Of a stretch of 64,000 nt of DNA, positions 26,104 through 36,160 are shown piece by piece. Each line of letters starts with the position of its first letter. The stretch's first letter is position 1. The notes beneath the pieces are model-generated. The model made no database searches. It was not told where the DNA came from and saw only the letters and a program-made list of their open reading frames with translations. Origin of the DNA: Clostridioides sp. ES-S-0054-01 (GTDB lineage: Bacteria; Bacillota; Clostridia; Peptostreptococcales; Peptostreptococcaceae); assembly GCA_021561035.1 (NCBI GenBank), contig CP067346.1:2201001-2265000 (forward strand). The letters are read 5' to 3'. The translations under genes were made by a program, and so were the position numbers.

Positions 26104-26871
26104 TCAAGTAATACTATTGTGTAATAAGTTAAGTACTGAACTTAACTCTTTAACTGATACTTGACCTGGTGCAGAAATCTTTTTAACTGCTCCAAAAGTC
26201 AAAGAAGAACCAAATATTTCTCCACACAATCGACTTATAACTCCTATTCCTGACATAGACATAGTTATTATTGGTCTATCTGCATATATTTGAACCATCT
26301 CATTTGTAGCTGTGAGTAATACTAACACATCTTTTTTACTTTGAGGCATAACAGCTATCTTAGGTAAATCTGCTCCTAATTCTTGCATCCTACATAAACG
26401 AGATATAATTTCTTCTTTTGGGGGCGTTTTATTGAAATCATGATTAGAGATGACTACCTTCACTTCTTTTTTATGAGCAAAATCAACTATTTCATCTACA
26501 ACTTTATCTCCTGTAAATAATTCTATATCTATTAAATCTATTAATCCTGTATTAGAAGCTTCTTTATTTAAGGTAATATAATAATCTTTTGATATTAATT
26601 TTTCTCCACCTTCTACTTTGCTTCTAAATGTAAATAATAAAGGTATATCTGGTATATATCTTCTTAATTCATAAAGCACCTCTTTAACCTTTAGAACATC
26701 TTCTACATCTTCAAAAAAGTCAACACGCCATTCTACAATATCCAAGCAAACTTCTTTTAGACCTTCAACTTCTTCTAGAATTTCGGCTTTACTTTTTCCC
26801 ATAATTGGCACACAAATTTTAGGTATACCCTCTCCTATAATAATATTTTTTATTTGTACTATTTTTTTCAT
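26104..26871 (-). CDS. aroD: 3-dehydroquinate dehydratase, type I
   Basis: About 255 residues, the shikimate-pathway enzyme that dehydrates 3-dehydroquinate through a Schiff base. Catalytic elements are visible: DIVEWRVDFF (substrate Glu and Arg), VVISNHDF (catalytic His) and LPKIAVMPQSKKDV (Schiff-base Lys), followed by ITMSMSGIGVISRL and FGSSLTFG near the C-terminus. Length is normal. The start at 26871 (MKKIVQIKN) is set by GGAGGGAAGC. It is not in an obvious aro operon here. Confidence 0.93.
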   Translation of the reverse strand: MKKIVQIKNIIIGEGIPKICVPIMGKSKAEILEEVEGLKEVCLDIVEWRVDFFEDVEDVLKVKEVLYELRRYIPDIPLLFTFRSKVEGGEKLISKDYYITLNKEASNTGLIDLIDIELFTGDKVVDEIVDFAHKKEVKVVISNHDFNKTPPKEEIISRLCRMQELGADLPKIAVMPQSKKDVLVLLTATNEMVQIYADRPIITMSMSGIGVISRLCGEIFGSSLTFGAVKKISAPGQVSVKELSSVLNLLHNSIT

Positions 26872-27036
26872 GCTTCCCTCCACATATATAAACCTCTATA
26901 TTCTCTTTACTTCATAATATCATTATACTGTAAAAATATTGTATATTGTAATAATACTATCTCCAAAATAATATTTATTCTTAAAACAATAAACGTTATA
27001 TTATATATATTCAAAAAGTTTAATAAAGTAAATAAA

Positions 27037-27078
27037 GTAAGCGATTGCACTCTACAATTAAGGAGAACAATCGCTTAC
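27037..27078 (-). terminator. Hairpin downstream of the GGDEF-EAL gene
   Basis: GTAAGCGATTG (27037-27047) and CAATCGCTTAC (27068-27078) form a perfect 11-bp stem with a 20-base loop. On the minus strand it is followed by the T-rich TTTATTTACTTTATT. Confidence 0.65.
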
Positions 27079-27178
27079 ATATCAATTAAATCATAATTGT
27101 CATTACAATTACACTAGAAAAATGATTTTTAAATAATAAATTCTCATCTACAATAAATTATAAAATAATTATCATATT

Positions 27179-29368
27179 TTAGTTTAATAATTTTTCAAAT
27201 TCATGAATTGGTAATGGTCTTGAGAAAATATATCCTTGAATCATATCACAATCTGTTTTTTTCAAGAACTCTAACTGTTCATTTGTTTCAATACCTTCTG
27301 CAACTGTTTTTATGTTAATCTGTTTAGCCATATTAATAATAGATTTAATAATTTCTTCACTTCTCTCTGTATTATTGGTATTATCCAAGAAAAGTTTGTC
27401 TAATTTAATTACATCAAAAGATAAATTTTTTAATGCATTTAATGAAGAATATCCACTACCAAAATCATCTATTGAACAAATAAAACCATTACTTTGTAAT
27501 TCCACAATAGCTTCTTGTACTTTCTTCATGTCTTCCAATAAAATATTTTCAGTAACTTCTAATTCTAGTAAATAATCAGGTATTCGATATTTGTTTTTAA
27601 TGTTCAAATATCTTTCTAAAAAATCTGCTTGATAAAAATGTAAACGTGAAATATTAATTGATACAGAAACAACAGGTAATTGTTTTTTTATACGACCTGC
27701 AAGATGTTCACAAACACTTTCAAACACATACTCATCTAACTTTAATATAAATCCATTCTTTTCAAAGATAGGAATAAAATCGCCTGGCATTACCATGTTA
27801 CCACTCTTATCTATCCACCTAACAAGAGCTTCAGCTCCTAATATATGGCTACCTTGAACGTTGTATTTAGGTTGTAGATACAATGTAAATTCTTTATTTT
27901 CTAAAGCTTTTTCCATTTTTGATTCAATAGCTGCTTCTTCCATTATACGTTCTCTCATTGTATAATTATAGAAACAATAATAATCCTTACGATTCATATT
28001 AACCTCTGTTAAGGCAAGATGACTACCATCAATTAATCTATCGATATTTTTTATTTCTATCATATCTTCTAAGCAACAAATTCCAAACTTCATAACTCTC
28101 TCTTTTTCAATTCCATCACTTTTAAGAGCAAGATAGAATTTTTGATATATCTTTGCACATAAATCAACTAAGTCCTGTTTTTCTTTATAGTCACACATCA
28201 ATAAGAATTTGTCAGCAGTCATATGGCAAGTGATTCCTTGGTATGGAATAGAATCACTTAATATACCTGCTAAACTTTTTAAAATTTTATCTCCATACTT
28301 ATATCCATTTAAATCATTAATAATCTTAAATCCTGCAATATCTATATAGATGACTGCCCAATTTTTACTATTATCTTTAATTTTTTTATTACCTTCTTCT
28401 TTGAATTTCTGATAGTTATATAAATTAGTTAAGGTATCATAATATGCTAAATACATAATTTCGTTTTTATGCTTTCTATTATCATGTCTATAAATAAATA
28501 CTATACACCCTATAGCTCCTATAATAATTAAAGATAGTATGATAGTAAATATAATGATATGATTAGCTTGTGTCATAATGACATCATTTTGAATAATGGA
28601 GACAATATACCAACCATCTATATCACCCACTGGTACATAACAAAATACGTTTGCATCATCATGATAATTAAATAAAGCATATCCTTTTTGGTGATTCAAC
28701 AATGCATCCTCAAATGATTTAACAGTTTTTTTATCATTTCCCTCTAGGTCTATAATATCAAAGAGATTCTGCATTGTTCTATTTGCATTTTTATGATTAG
28801 CTCTTATTAAAACATTTCCTGTATCATCAACAATATAAGAGAATCCTAAGTCATTATAAAATGATAAAGAAAACTGCTCAGCAATATAATCAGCACGCGT
28901 CTCTTTAATAATCAACTCATCTCCTGATTTAACGTAAACTGCCACCATCTTTACTCCTGTATTACGATTAAAATAAGGTTTTATAATACCTTTATCAGAT
29001 TGAAATGCTTTGAGTTTCTCAACTTCTTCATCCGGCAATTGTTCTTTATCACTATTGTTAATGAAAGTTTTTTCTTTCAAATTCACATATACATAATTTA
29101 TACCCTCTAATTCTAACTTCTGAAGAATTGATATTTTCACTTCCTCATCTTCAAAAGACACGCCTTTCAATATACTTGTAAGGTTTTCAACATCTTTTTC
29201 TACGTAAAGTTTAAAAGATTTCTGTTCTGCTGTAGTAGATTCTAGAATATCATAAACAGATTTTTCCCATAATGAACCACGCACAAAATTAACATAAGTC
29301 AGCATAGTCATTCCAACTATTCCTATAGCAAGAATACTACATATAATTATTATTGGCTTATTTTTCAT
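27179..29368 (-). CDS. Membrane sensor with degenerate GGDEF and EAL domains; probable c-di-GMP phosphodiesterase
   Basis: 729 residues: one membrane helix at about 5-27, an extracellular sensor domain of roughly 250 residues (Cache/PDC-like by layout), and a second helix at about 275-297. Next comes a GGDEF domain in which the signature is replaced by CHMTADKFLL, so cyclase activity is not expected. The EAL domain is intact: AEALVRWID, NISRLHF, SIDDFGSGYSSLNA, KTVAEGIET and IQGYIFSRPLP. The protein is therefore likely a phosphodiesterase that degrades c-di-GMP. Its gene follows a solute-binding lipoprotein gene by 15 bases, so the lipoprotein probably feeds the sensor. Confidence 0.88.
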   Translation of the reverse strand: MKNKPIIIICSILAIGIVGMTMLTYVNFVRGSLWEKSVYDILESTTAEQKSFKLYVEKDVENLTSILKGVSFEDEEVKISILQKLELEGINYVYVNLKEKTFINNSDKEQLPDEEVEKLKAFQSDKGIIKPYFNRNTGVKMVAVYVKSGDELIIKETRADYIAEQFSLSFYNDLGFSYIVDDTGNVLIRANHKNANRTMQNLFDIIDLEGNDKKTVKSFEDALLNHQKGYALFNYHDDANVFCYVPVGDIDGWYIVSIIQNDVIMTQANHIIIFTIILSLIIIGAIGCIVFIYRHDNRKHKNEIMYLAYYDTLTNLYNYQKFKEEGNKKIKDNSKNWAVIYIDIAGFKIINDLNGYKYGDKILKSLAGILSDSIPYQGITCHMTADKFLLMCDYKEKQDLVDLCAKIYQKFYLALKSDGIEKERVMKFGICCLEDMIEIKNIDRLIDGSHLALTEVNMNRKDYYCFYNYTMRERIMEEAAIESKMEKALENKEFTLYLQPKYNVQGSHILGAEALVRWIDKSGNMVMPGDFIPIFEKNGFILKLDEYVFESVCEHLAGRIKKQLPVVSVSINISRLHFYQADFLERYLNIKNKYRIPDYLLELEVTENILLEDMKKVQEAIVELQSNGFICSIDDFGSGYSSLNALKNLSFDVIKLDKLFLDNTNNTERSEEIIKSIINMAKQINIKTVAEGIETNEQLEFLKKTDCDMIQGYIFSRPLPIHEFEKLLN

Positions 29369-29383
29369 GATAATCTCTCCCGA

Positions 29384-30643
29384 CTATTTAGAGTCCTTTA
29401 TAATATTTAATGCAGATTCAATGTCCTCACCTTTCATCAGTTTTTGTACTCCTTCACGAGTTAATGACCAAATTGGATATTGAATACGCGAATCTGTACC
29501 TAAAATAGCATCTTTATCATTAATATATAGACTGAGTGGTTTAATTGTTTTATCATCAGCAATTCTTAACTCTTTTAATGGGCTAAAAGAAGATTGACTA
29601 TTTACAAATTTCCACATGATATTATCCTGTGTAATATATTCAATAAACTTTTTTGCTTCTTCTACATGTTTTCCCTTAGCATTAACACATAACCTTGTAT
29701 CTATATTCGTGACAAGCATAGACCCCTCTTTTAAGATTGGATATGAATGAACTTCAAAGTTTAAATTTGGTGCATCATTTTGAACTCGTACCGAAGCCCA
29801 GGCCCCTGTCAACATAAAAGGATTTTCTCCTTTTTCAAATTGAATTAAGTCATCTTTCGTTTTTTCTGTTTTCAATGTTTTTGTTGCATCAATAAACTTG
29901 TTTTTAATTATTTTCTCTACAAATTCGTATCCAGTTTTCATATAATCGGATAAAACTTCAGGGTTCTTATTAATATGTTTAATAAGTTCATGACTATTAT
30001 CTGCTTGATAGAGTGGGTATAAAGACTTTCCTATAGCTATTGTTTTCAAAGAAATGTCATTGTTAGCTATAATTGGTGTTATTCCTTTGTCAACAAAATA
30101 TTGACATACTTCCATAAATTCTTTTTCATTTTGAGGTACTTTTTGATGATGTTTATTTAAGATATCCATATTACAATAAAGTCCAAAAGCAGATATTGTA
30201 GAAGGAACATAATAAATCTTTCCATTGTCTTCTTTCATTTGCTCTAAAGATTTTTTACTAAAATTATTAATAGTAGACAACTTAGATAAATCTTCAAAGT
30301 ATCCTTTATCTTTTAACTTTTGCAAATGCTCTTCATCTATCATAAAAATATCATCATGATTATTTGAATTTAATCTTTTTTCTAAAACATTATAATACTC
30401 TACTCCTTTAACACTCTCATAATTAATCTTAACATTTGGATGTTTTGCCATATAATCCTGCAAAATCTCCTCAATCGCTACAACATTAATCGCTTCATTT
30501 TTAAATCCAAAAACTCTTAAATCAATAATGTCATCATCATTATTGTCAATCACTATATTAGTTGCTTTATTATTTTGACAGCCAACACACATTATTAACA
30601 GAGAAAGAATAATTACACTCTTAACTATAGTATTTAATTTCAT
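29384..30643 (-). CDS. Extracellular solute-binding lipoprotein (sugar ABC-type)
   Basis: 419 residues. The N-terminus is a lipoprotein signal with lipobox LIMCVGC, so the mature protein is anchored outside the membrane. The rest resembles family 1 solute-binding proteins (FKNEAINVVAIEEILQDYMA, KGYFEDLSKL, YVPSTISAFGLYCNMDIL, PFMLTGAWASVR). No permease or ATPase gene is adjacent. Instead the next gene, 15 bases away, encodes the GGDEF-EAL sensor, implying a sensory rather than a transport role. Confidence 0.85.
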   Translation of the reverse strand: MKLNTIVKSVIILSLLIMCVGCQNNKATNIVIDNNDDDIIDLRVFGFKNEAINVVAIEEILQDYMAKHPNVKINYESVKGVEYYNVLEKRLNSNNHDDIFMIDEEHLQKLKDKGYFEDLSKLSTINNFSKKSLEQMKEDNGKIYYVPSTISAFGLYCNMDILNKHHQKVPQNEKEFMEVCQYFVDKGITPIIANNDISLKTIAIGKSLYPLYQADNSHELIKHINKNPEVLSDYMKTGYEFVEKIIKNKFIDATKTLKTEKTKDDLIQFEKGENPFMLTGAWASVRVQNDAPNLNFEVHSYPILKEGSMLVTNIDTRLCVNAKGKHVEEAKKFIEYITQDNIMWKFVNSQSSFSPLKELRIADDKTIKPLSLYINDKDAILGTDSRIQYPIWSLTREGVQKLMKGEDIESALNIIKDSK

Positions 30644-30827
30644 TTCACCACATCCTCATAATTATAACAATCCCAAAATATTCTGTTTTTATTTTATCAT
30701 TTGCTTATTTAGAAATCAACTTTTTTAACTCCTAAAGTGAACAAGACAAGTAATTTGAAAGTGATAAAATGAAATCAAATTCTACTTATATATTTCCTAT
30801 CTTTTTTGAAGACTAGGTACTATATCT

Positions 30828-30897
30828 CAACCACATAACAGATGCTTGAGATAATAAAGGAAATATTACAATTGGAAATGATGTATGGATAGGCTAG
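30828..30897 (+). pseudogene. Fragment of a hexapeptide-repeat acetyltransferase
   Basis: One plus-strand frame reads LNHITDA, a stop, then DNKGNITIGNDVWIG and another stop. KGNITIGNDVWIG is the left-handed beta-helix signature of CAT/Vat-type O-acetyltransferases. Nothing further of the gene is recognisable before the following hairpin. Confidence 0.55.
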
Positions 30898-30902
30898 ATA
30901 AC

Positions 30903-30958
30903 ATTGCAAAATAAAAATAGAGTAACTTTATGAAGTCACTCTATTTTTATTTTGCAAT
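30903..30958. terminator. Long hairpin, probable terminator of the radical SAM gene
   Basis: Arms of 21 perfectly complementary bases begin ATTGCAAAATAAAAATAGAG and enclose 14 bases. The A/T runs let it work in both directions. It lies just after the stop of the leftward radical SAM gene. Confidence 0.75.
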
Positions 30959-30996
30959 ATTTTATTTATATGTTTATATACTGATAAGATTAAAAT

Positions 30997-31866
30997 TTAC
31001 AATCTTCTATATTCTTCTCTTTTTAGTTTTAGACTACTTAAATAATAATCAATTTCGTCAATTAGACGTTGTTTATCGTTGGGTAATGTCCCCTTTAAAT
31101 TTACATAATTTGAGGCATGATTGCTTCTAAATACAACTTTTTCATTAGCATCTATATTTTTTATCATCTCTTTAATCTCTTGCAACACGGCTTTATCTTC
31201 CAATACGGTAAACTTTCCTTCTTTAAGTAAATCGTAAAGTTCAGTATTAGGTTCTACCATTAAACTAAGTACACCTACATAATCTGGCGAAATTGCTCCT
31301 AGCATTTTTCCTGTATCAATTGCATGCTGATGTGTTTTTTTAGTTCCTCCAAGACCTGCTATTACAGTGGCTGATAATTTAATACCACTTTTTTTAACTT
31401 TTCTACCAACTTTTATTAATTGTTCACTATTAAATCCTTTTTTAATATCTTCTAATACTTCATTACTTCCACTTTCAAGCCCTAGATAAATCATCTTAAC
31501 ACCAAGTTTTCTTAACTCTTTAAGCTCATCATCAGATTTTTTCTCTATAGATTTAGGAGAACCATACATAGTAATTCTTTCACACTCTGGAAAAATTTCT
31601 TTTATATATAAAATGATGTCTCTTAATTTCTCCATCGGTATTATAAGTGCATCTCCATCTGCTAAGAATATTCTTTCTACATGTTTATAATGTCTTCTAA
31701 ATATATCAATTTCATTTTTTATTACTTCTAGTGGTTTTATTTTAAATTTTTTAGATTTGTACATACTACAAAATGTACATTTGTTGTGAGAACATCCAAG
31801 TGTTACTTGTATTATAAGACTATAAGCCTCACTTGGTGGTCTATAAAGTGGCATATCATATTCCAT
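30997..31866 (-). CDS. Radical SAM protein
   Basis: 289 residues. The radical SAM cluster motif is CSHNKCTFCSMYK (CxxxxCxxC spacing as in coproporphyrinogen-oxidase-like or Elp3-like subgroups). ADGDALIIP, ITMYGSPKSI and MIYLGLESGSNEVLEDIKKG follow the strand order of the family barrel. No additional domains or extra cysteine cluster at the C-terminus. The reaction is unknown. Ribosome site AAGGGGG. Confidence 0.82.
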   Translation of the reverse strand: MEYDMPLYRPPSEAYSLIIQVTLGCSHNKCTFCSMYKSKKFKIKPLEVIKNEIDIFRRHYKHVERIFLADGDALIIPMEKLRDIILYIKEIFPECERITMYGSPKSIEKKSDDELKELRKLGVKMIYLGLESGSNEVLEDIKKGFNSEQLIKVGRKVKKSGIKLSATVIAGLGGTKKTHQHAIDTGKMLGAISPDYVGVLSLMVEPNTELYDLLKEGKFTVLEDKAVLQEIKEMIKNIDANEKVVFRSNHASNYVNLKGTLPNDKQRLIDEIDYYLSSLKLKREEYRRL

Positions 31867-31962
31867 ATTAAAATCCCCCTTGTAATCAAATCTTCATTCT
31901 ATTATATTATTAACACTTACTTAAAATAATACCTCATAAAATTATATTCTTTAAATCTTAGT

Positions 31963-32820
31963 TTAAGATATATTCTTTAAAAATTTAATAATACTATTGA
32001 CAGTAATGTTAAGTTGTTTTTCTTGACTTATAATAGCATCATTATCTCCCTTTTGTTTTCCATAATCTCCAAATTGCGCATGATTTCCTCCTTCAATCTC
32101 AACATAAGTTGTATCATTAGGAAGTTTTTGTTTTGATTCCACAAGACTTTTAAAATTTACTACACCATCTTTACTCCCCCAGATAGATATAACTTTTTTT
32201 CCTAACTGTTTCAGCTCATCCCCCATTGGATAAGAAGCTAAAAATACAACTCCATCAATTAATTTATTATCACGTGCAAAATTTGATGCTGCAACTCCTC
32301 CTAATGAATGCCCTCCTATTACCCAATGTTCTATATTGTTGTAAGAATCCATAACTTTCTGCGCTTTATTAGTTCCAAGTATAGCTAAATTAAGTGGCAT
32401 CTTTACGATTACAACCTCATATCCACTTTCTGCTATTTTTCTGGCAAGTGGTGCATAAGATTCTATTTCTACCTTAGCACCCGGATAGAAAATTAAACCT
32501 TTAGAAACTTTTCTTCCTTTTGGTGTAAATGAAATATTTTCATTTGCAGTTACTTCAATCTTACTATCACTGACTAGAGCTTCTTTTGCTAGCTTTTGAG
32601 GTTCATATGTTTTGTTTATCCATATGAAAAAAACAAGCAAAATCAATACAAATAGTATACCTATTCCCTTAAATATCTTATTCTTTATGTTAAATTCTCT
32701 ATTATTATTTTTATCATCTTTGTTTTCAACCTCATCATAAAGTAAAGGTCTCTCAAGTTCCATAGTTATACTAAATGTATCATATTTCTTATCACGCTTT
32801 ACCTTTACATCTTTACTCAT
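31963..32820 (-). CDS. Membrane-anchored alpha/beta hydrolase
   Basis: About 285 residues: a cytoplasmic N-terminal segment of about 50 residues, one membrane helix (GIGILFVLILLVFFIWI), then an extracellular alpha/beta hydrolase domain. The nucleophile elbow is WVIGGHSLGGVAAS; the acid is probably in IWGSKDGVV and the His in EGGNHAQFG, a complete triad. Resembles small alpha/beta hydrolases (PF12695 type) of Firmicutes. The start at 32820 (MSKDVKVKR) is favoured because GGGGG lies 8 bases upstream. Substrate unknown. Confidence 0.8.
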   Translation of the reverse strand: MSKDVKVKRDKKYDTFSITMELERPLLYDEVENKDDKNNNREFNIKNKIFKGIGILFVLILLVFFIWINKTYEPQKLAKEALVSDSKIEVTANENISFTPKGRKVSKGLIFYPGAKVEIESYAPLARKIAESGYEVVIVKMPLNLAILGTNKAQKVMDSYNNIEHWVIGGHSLGGVAASNFARDNKLIDGVVFLASYPMGDELKQLGKKVISIWGSKDGVVNFKSLVESKQKLPNDTTYVEIEGGNHAQFGDYGKQKGDNDAIISQEKQLNITVNSIIKFLKNIS

Positions 32821-32984
32821 AAATCTAACCCCCATAATATTTGAATACTATTATAGTTTATCCTAAGTAAATTGTTTTTTCAACCAATGAAAAAAATCAA
32901 TATTTTAACTATTTTCATATAAAATTCATAAATCTATGTTTTTTGTTTTTTATATATTATTTTCTTTTAATATTTTATAAAATA

Positions 32985-33020
32985 AATAGCCATATACTTT
33001 ATTTTAAATATATGGCTATT
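32985..33020 (-). terminator. Terminator of the FUSC-family gene
   Basis: AATAGCCATATA (32985-32996) pairs with TATATGGCTATT (33009-33020). On the minus strand T-rich sequence follows. Confidence 0.7.
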
Positions 33021-33034
33021 CTATAGTTTAATAT

Positions 33035-35053
33035 CTAGGCAGCTTCTTCTATTGAAACTCTAGCTATATTACTTATTCTATACATTTCTTTGACACCATT
33101 TAAAGTTTGTAGTAAGTTTAGACATATTATCTTATCACCTAGACTTTTAGTATTTACAATACTCTCTAAAATTACTATTCTTCCCTCATCATACTTATCT
33201 GCACTGTAATTTGAAATATAATTAGTATCTCTCAATATTTTTTCAACATCTTCATCTTTTATTTTATTTTTCTTAACATTTATATATAGATTATACATAT
33301 TACTTATTAGTAGTTTCTGATTTTCTAAGAAATCTTCTTGATGTTTATCTTTATATATGGCATTTATCAGCATAAGTCTATCTTCAATAAGTGATGGTAC
33401 CAATAATAAATTCTTTATATAGTAAACATCAGCTATATTTTCTATAGAATTATTGACTTCATCAATTATATTTTTAACTATTCCTTTATACATGTCTATA
33501 ACATGTTGATAACCTGTTTTAGCATCATATGGTAATATAAACTTATTTACTATTAATGCAATAATTGCTCCCAATGCTACGTATGAAATTCTGTTTATTG
33601 TTAAAACATTTGGGTCTCCCATAACTACTGCTGAACCAAGAGCTGAAACAGTTACGCATACTATTAACTTCCTATAGTCAACTACATAAGAGTTTATATA
33701 TCCTGCTAAAAGAACTATTAACGACCTTAATGTACTATCTTTTATTATTGAAAATAATACAATAAATATTATAGCTCCTATAAATGTACCTTCTATTCTT
33801 TTTCTAGACCTTTGTATACAATTTTCTGCATAAGGTTGTGTCAATGAAAACACAGTTAACATTATCCACCTTCCATCTCTTAAATGGAAATAATCCATAA
33901 TAAAACCAGCTATAGCTGTAGCTAAAGCAATCTTTACTGCATAAGTAAATCTTATAGAATTTAAATTAAAGTTTTTCTTATATATTGATAGTCTTTTAAA
34001 TTCACGAGGTACCTTTGATTTTCTTTCAGCTCTCTTTTCATCTCTTGATTTTACTTTTTTATAATCTACTAAAAACTCATATAAATTTTCCAACACACTA
34101 TAAATTTCTTTTAAATTTATATTTTTAGTATCTTGAGCAATAACATAGTCTCTAAATCCCAATATTTCTTTATCAGTTATTGTATCTTTATTTTCTAAAC
34201 ACATCTTAATATAATTTACTTCTTTGGTTGCTACAGCTAGAACATCTGATTTACTATTTATGTTACTTTCTTCTAATATATTTTTTATATCTTCATCCTC
34301 AAATTCCTTACTATCCTTTTTATATCTTTCCAGGATTAAATTTATTCTTTCTAATGAAAATAAAATATTTATTATATCTATGCCTTTAATACTGATATAA
34401 AAGTCATCTTTTCTATTATCAAAAATAACCATTTTTAAATTTTTCGATATAGAATTTATTCTATAATTACAGCTATCTATTTTTCGCATATTAGATTTAC
34501 TTATAGAATTATCATCATTGATAATGTTTTTTAAAAGACTAATTTTTTCTAATAATTCATCACATATAGATATTAGCTCTTTATCTCCAACCTTTCTCAT
34601 TCTATTTCTATTCATAACAAACTGAGCAATCATTATTACAACTGCTCCAATAGCTAAAGCTGATAATCTCATAGGAAGTTCACTTATTCCTACAGGTATG
34701 CTTACCATAAATATATACATTAGACCAAAAGGTACATATACTGCTCTTTTTAATTCATAACTAAATACATATCCTATTATAAATAATGCTATAAAATTTA
34801 ATAAAACTCCTAAATACATATTTTGTACTGCAAAAAATGATAGTACTCCCAAAATTATATTTATTGCTAAATACTTTAGTAAATTTTTAATTGGAGAAAT
34901 AGTTAAATCTCTTTCTAATAGTGTTAACATAGCCGTTACTATACCTACACCTATAAGTGTGTTTTTACTTCCAAATAGGTATATAAATATAGAAATAAAT
35001 GCTATTATAAAAATAAACAATTTTGTTTTTGATATTACTAGTTTTTTTGTCAT
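33035..35053 (-). CDS. FUSC-family (aromatic-acid-exporter-like) membrane protein
   Basis: 672 residues with two blocks of membrane helices (about 10-165 and 370-500) separated and followed by long helical cytoplasmic regions, the usual fusaric-acid-resistance layout. The second block contains FSLTQPYAENCIQRSRKRIE and GTFIGA, the conserved FUSC motif. Members export aromatic acids or other small compounds; the substrate here is unknown. The second of two adjacent ATGs is better spaced from GGGGGG. Monocistronic. Confidence 0.8.
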   Translation of the reverse strand: MTKKLVISKTKLFIFIIAFISIFIYLFGSKNTLIGVGIVTAMLTLLERDLTISPIKNLLKYLAINIILGVLSFFAVQNMYLGVLLNFIALFIIGYVFSYELKRAVYVPFGLMYIFMVSIPVGISELPMRLSALAIGAVVIMIAQFVMNRNRMRKVGDKELISICDELLEKISLLKNIINDDNSISKSNMRKIDSCNYRINSISKNLKMVIFDNRKDDFYISIKGIDIINILFSLERINLILERYKKDSKEFEDEDIKNILEESNINSKSDVLAVATKEVNYIKMCLENKDTITDKEILGFRDYVIAQDTKNINLKEIYSVLENLYEFLVDYKKVKSRDEKRAERKSKVPREFKRLSIYKKNFNLNSIRFTYAVKIALATAIAGFIMDYFHLRDGRWIMLTVFSLTQPYAENCIQRSRKRIEGTFIGAIIFIVLFSIIKDSTLRSLIVLLAGYINSYVVDYRKLIVCVTVSALGSAVVMGDPNVLTINRISYVALGAIIALIVNKFILPYDAKTGYQHVIDMYKGIVKNIIDEVNNSIENIADVYYIKNLLLVPSLIEDRLMLINAIYKDKHQEDFLENQKLLISNMYNLYINVKKNKIKDEDVEKILRDTNYISNYSADKYDEGRIVILESIVNTKSLGDKIICLNLLQTLNGVKEMYRISNIARVSIEEAA

Positions 35054-35262
35054 CATATCCCCCCTAAAAATTTCAACAAGACCAATTTTATCATATTTAT
35101 TGTCTTATTCAAAATGACCTTTTTTACGGTAGGACTTTAACTTTTATTTATACTTTCCATTATATAGTTCTTATTTTAACATATTTTATTATATATATTA
35201 GTTATATAACTTCGTATGCTCCCATATGTTTTTTCTTTCAAATATTTTTTCAAAAAATAAAA

Positions 35263-35308
35263 ATAACTCTCTCAACAATACTAAAACTGTATTTATTAAG
35301 AGAGTTAT
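35263..35308 (-). terminator. Terminator of the asr-hydrosulfide channel operon
   Basis: ATAACTCTCT (35263-35272) and AGAGAGTTAT (35299-35308) arms. On the minus strand TTTTTATTTTTTG follows. Confidence 0.85.
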
Positions 35309-35326
35309 ATAATTTATACAATAAAT

Positions 35327-36103
35327 TTAGTTAAGTTTTTCTTTGCCTAATATATAAGTTCCAAGTCCCATAAATAAAGCTCCTCCAACAATATTTCCAA
35401 GTGTCACAGCTACTAAATTATAAATAGCTCCTCCAATAGTAACTGTAGTTATTGCTGGTGAAAATAATGAAACACTATAAATTGTCATATTTGCTACACT
35501 ATGCTCAAAACCTGATGTTATAAAAGCAAATAAACATAAGAATATCATAATTATTTTTGCAGTATCACTATTAGTTCTAAACGAACACAATACTGATACA
35601 CATACTAGAATATTACATAAAATCCCTCTAAAGAAAAGAGCTGTAAATGGCATGGATGCTTTACTAGCTGCTGTATTGGCAAAAAATTCAGCTATAGGTC
35701 CTTTGTCTACTAGACCAGTTCCTACAAATATAAGCCCTAAAATCAAAGCTCCGATTAAATTTCCTACCCAACTGTATATCCATATCTTAGAAGTATCTTT
35801 TATACTTACACCTTTATTTAACATACCAGCAGACATAACCATATTATTTCCAGTAAATAATTCTGTTCCTGTCATTATAACTAAACTAAGTGCTATTGCA
35901 AATGATAATCCCATTACTATCTTAGTCATAGGTGAACCTGCATCAGTCAAAAGTCCTCCAATAGTAAATATCAAAAGTATACCTATACCTACATAAAGTC
36001 CTGCAAACGCAGAAGATACTAAATATTTTACTTTACTCGTGTTTAATAAATTTATTTTATTTATAGCTGCATTAGTTAATTTATCCAAAGTCTCTTTATG
36101 CAT
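35327..36103 (-). CDS. FNT-family hydrosulfide channel
   Basis: 258 residues with six membrane helices and the FNT re-entrant-loop motifs (LVIMTGTELFTGNNMVMSAG and FEHSVANMTIYSVS with the central His). It is the last gene of the asrABC cluster. From memory, the C. difficile FNT protein encoded with asrABC (FNT3/HSC) was characterised as a hydrosulfide ion channel, which fits a role in releasing the HS- made by sulfite reduction. Ribosome site AGAGGG; 57 bases after asrC. Confidence 0.88.
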   Translation of the reverse strand: MHKETLDKLTNAAINKINLLNTSKVKYLVSSAFAGLYVGIGILLIFTIGGLLTDAGSPMTKIVMGLSFAIALSLVIMTGTELFTGNNMVMSAGMLNKGVSIKDTSKIWIYSWVGNLIGALILGLIFVGTGLVDKGPIAEFFANTAASKASMPFTALFFRGILCNILVCVSVLCSFRTNSDTAKIIMIFLCLFAFITSGFEHSVANMTIYSVSLFSPAITTVTIGGAIYNLVAVTLGNIVGGALFMGLGTYILGKEKLN

Positions 36104-36160
36104 AATTCCCTCTTCCTTCTATTAAATTTTTAATTTATTTAAATATACGTTTTACTCAAT

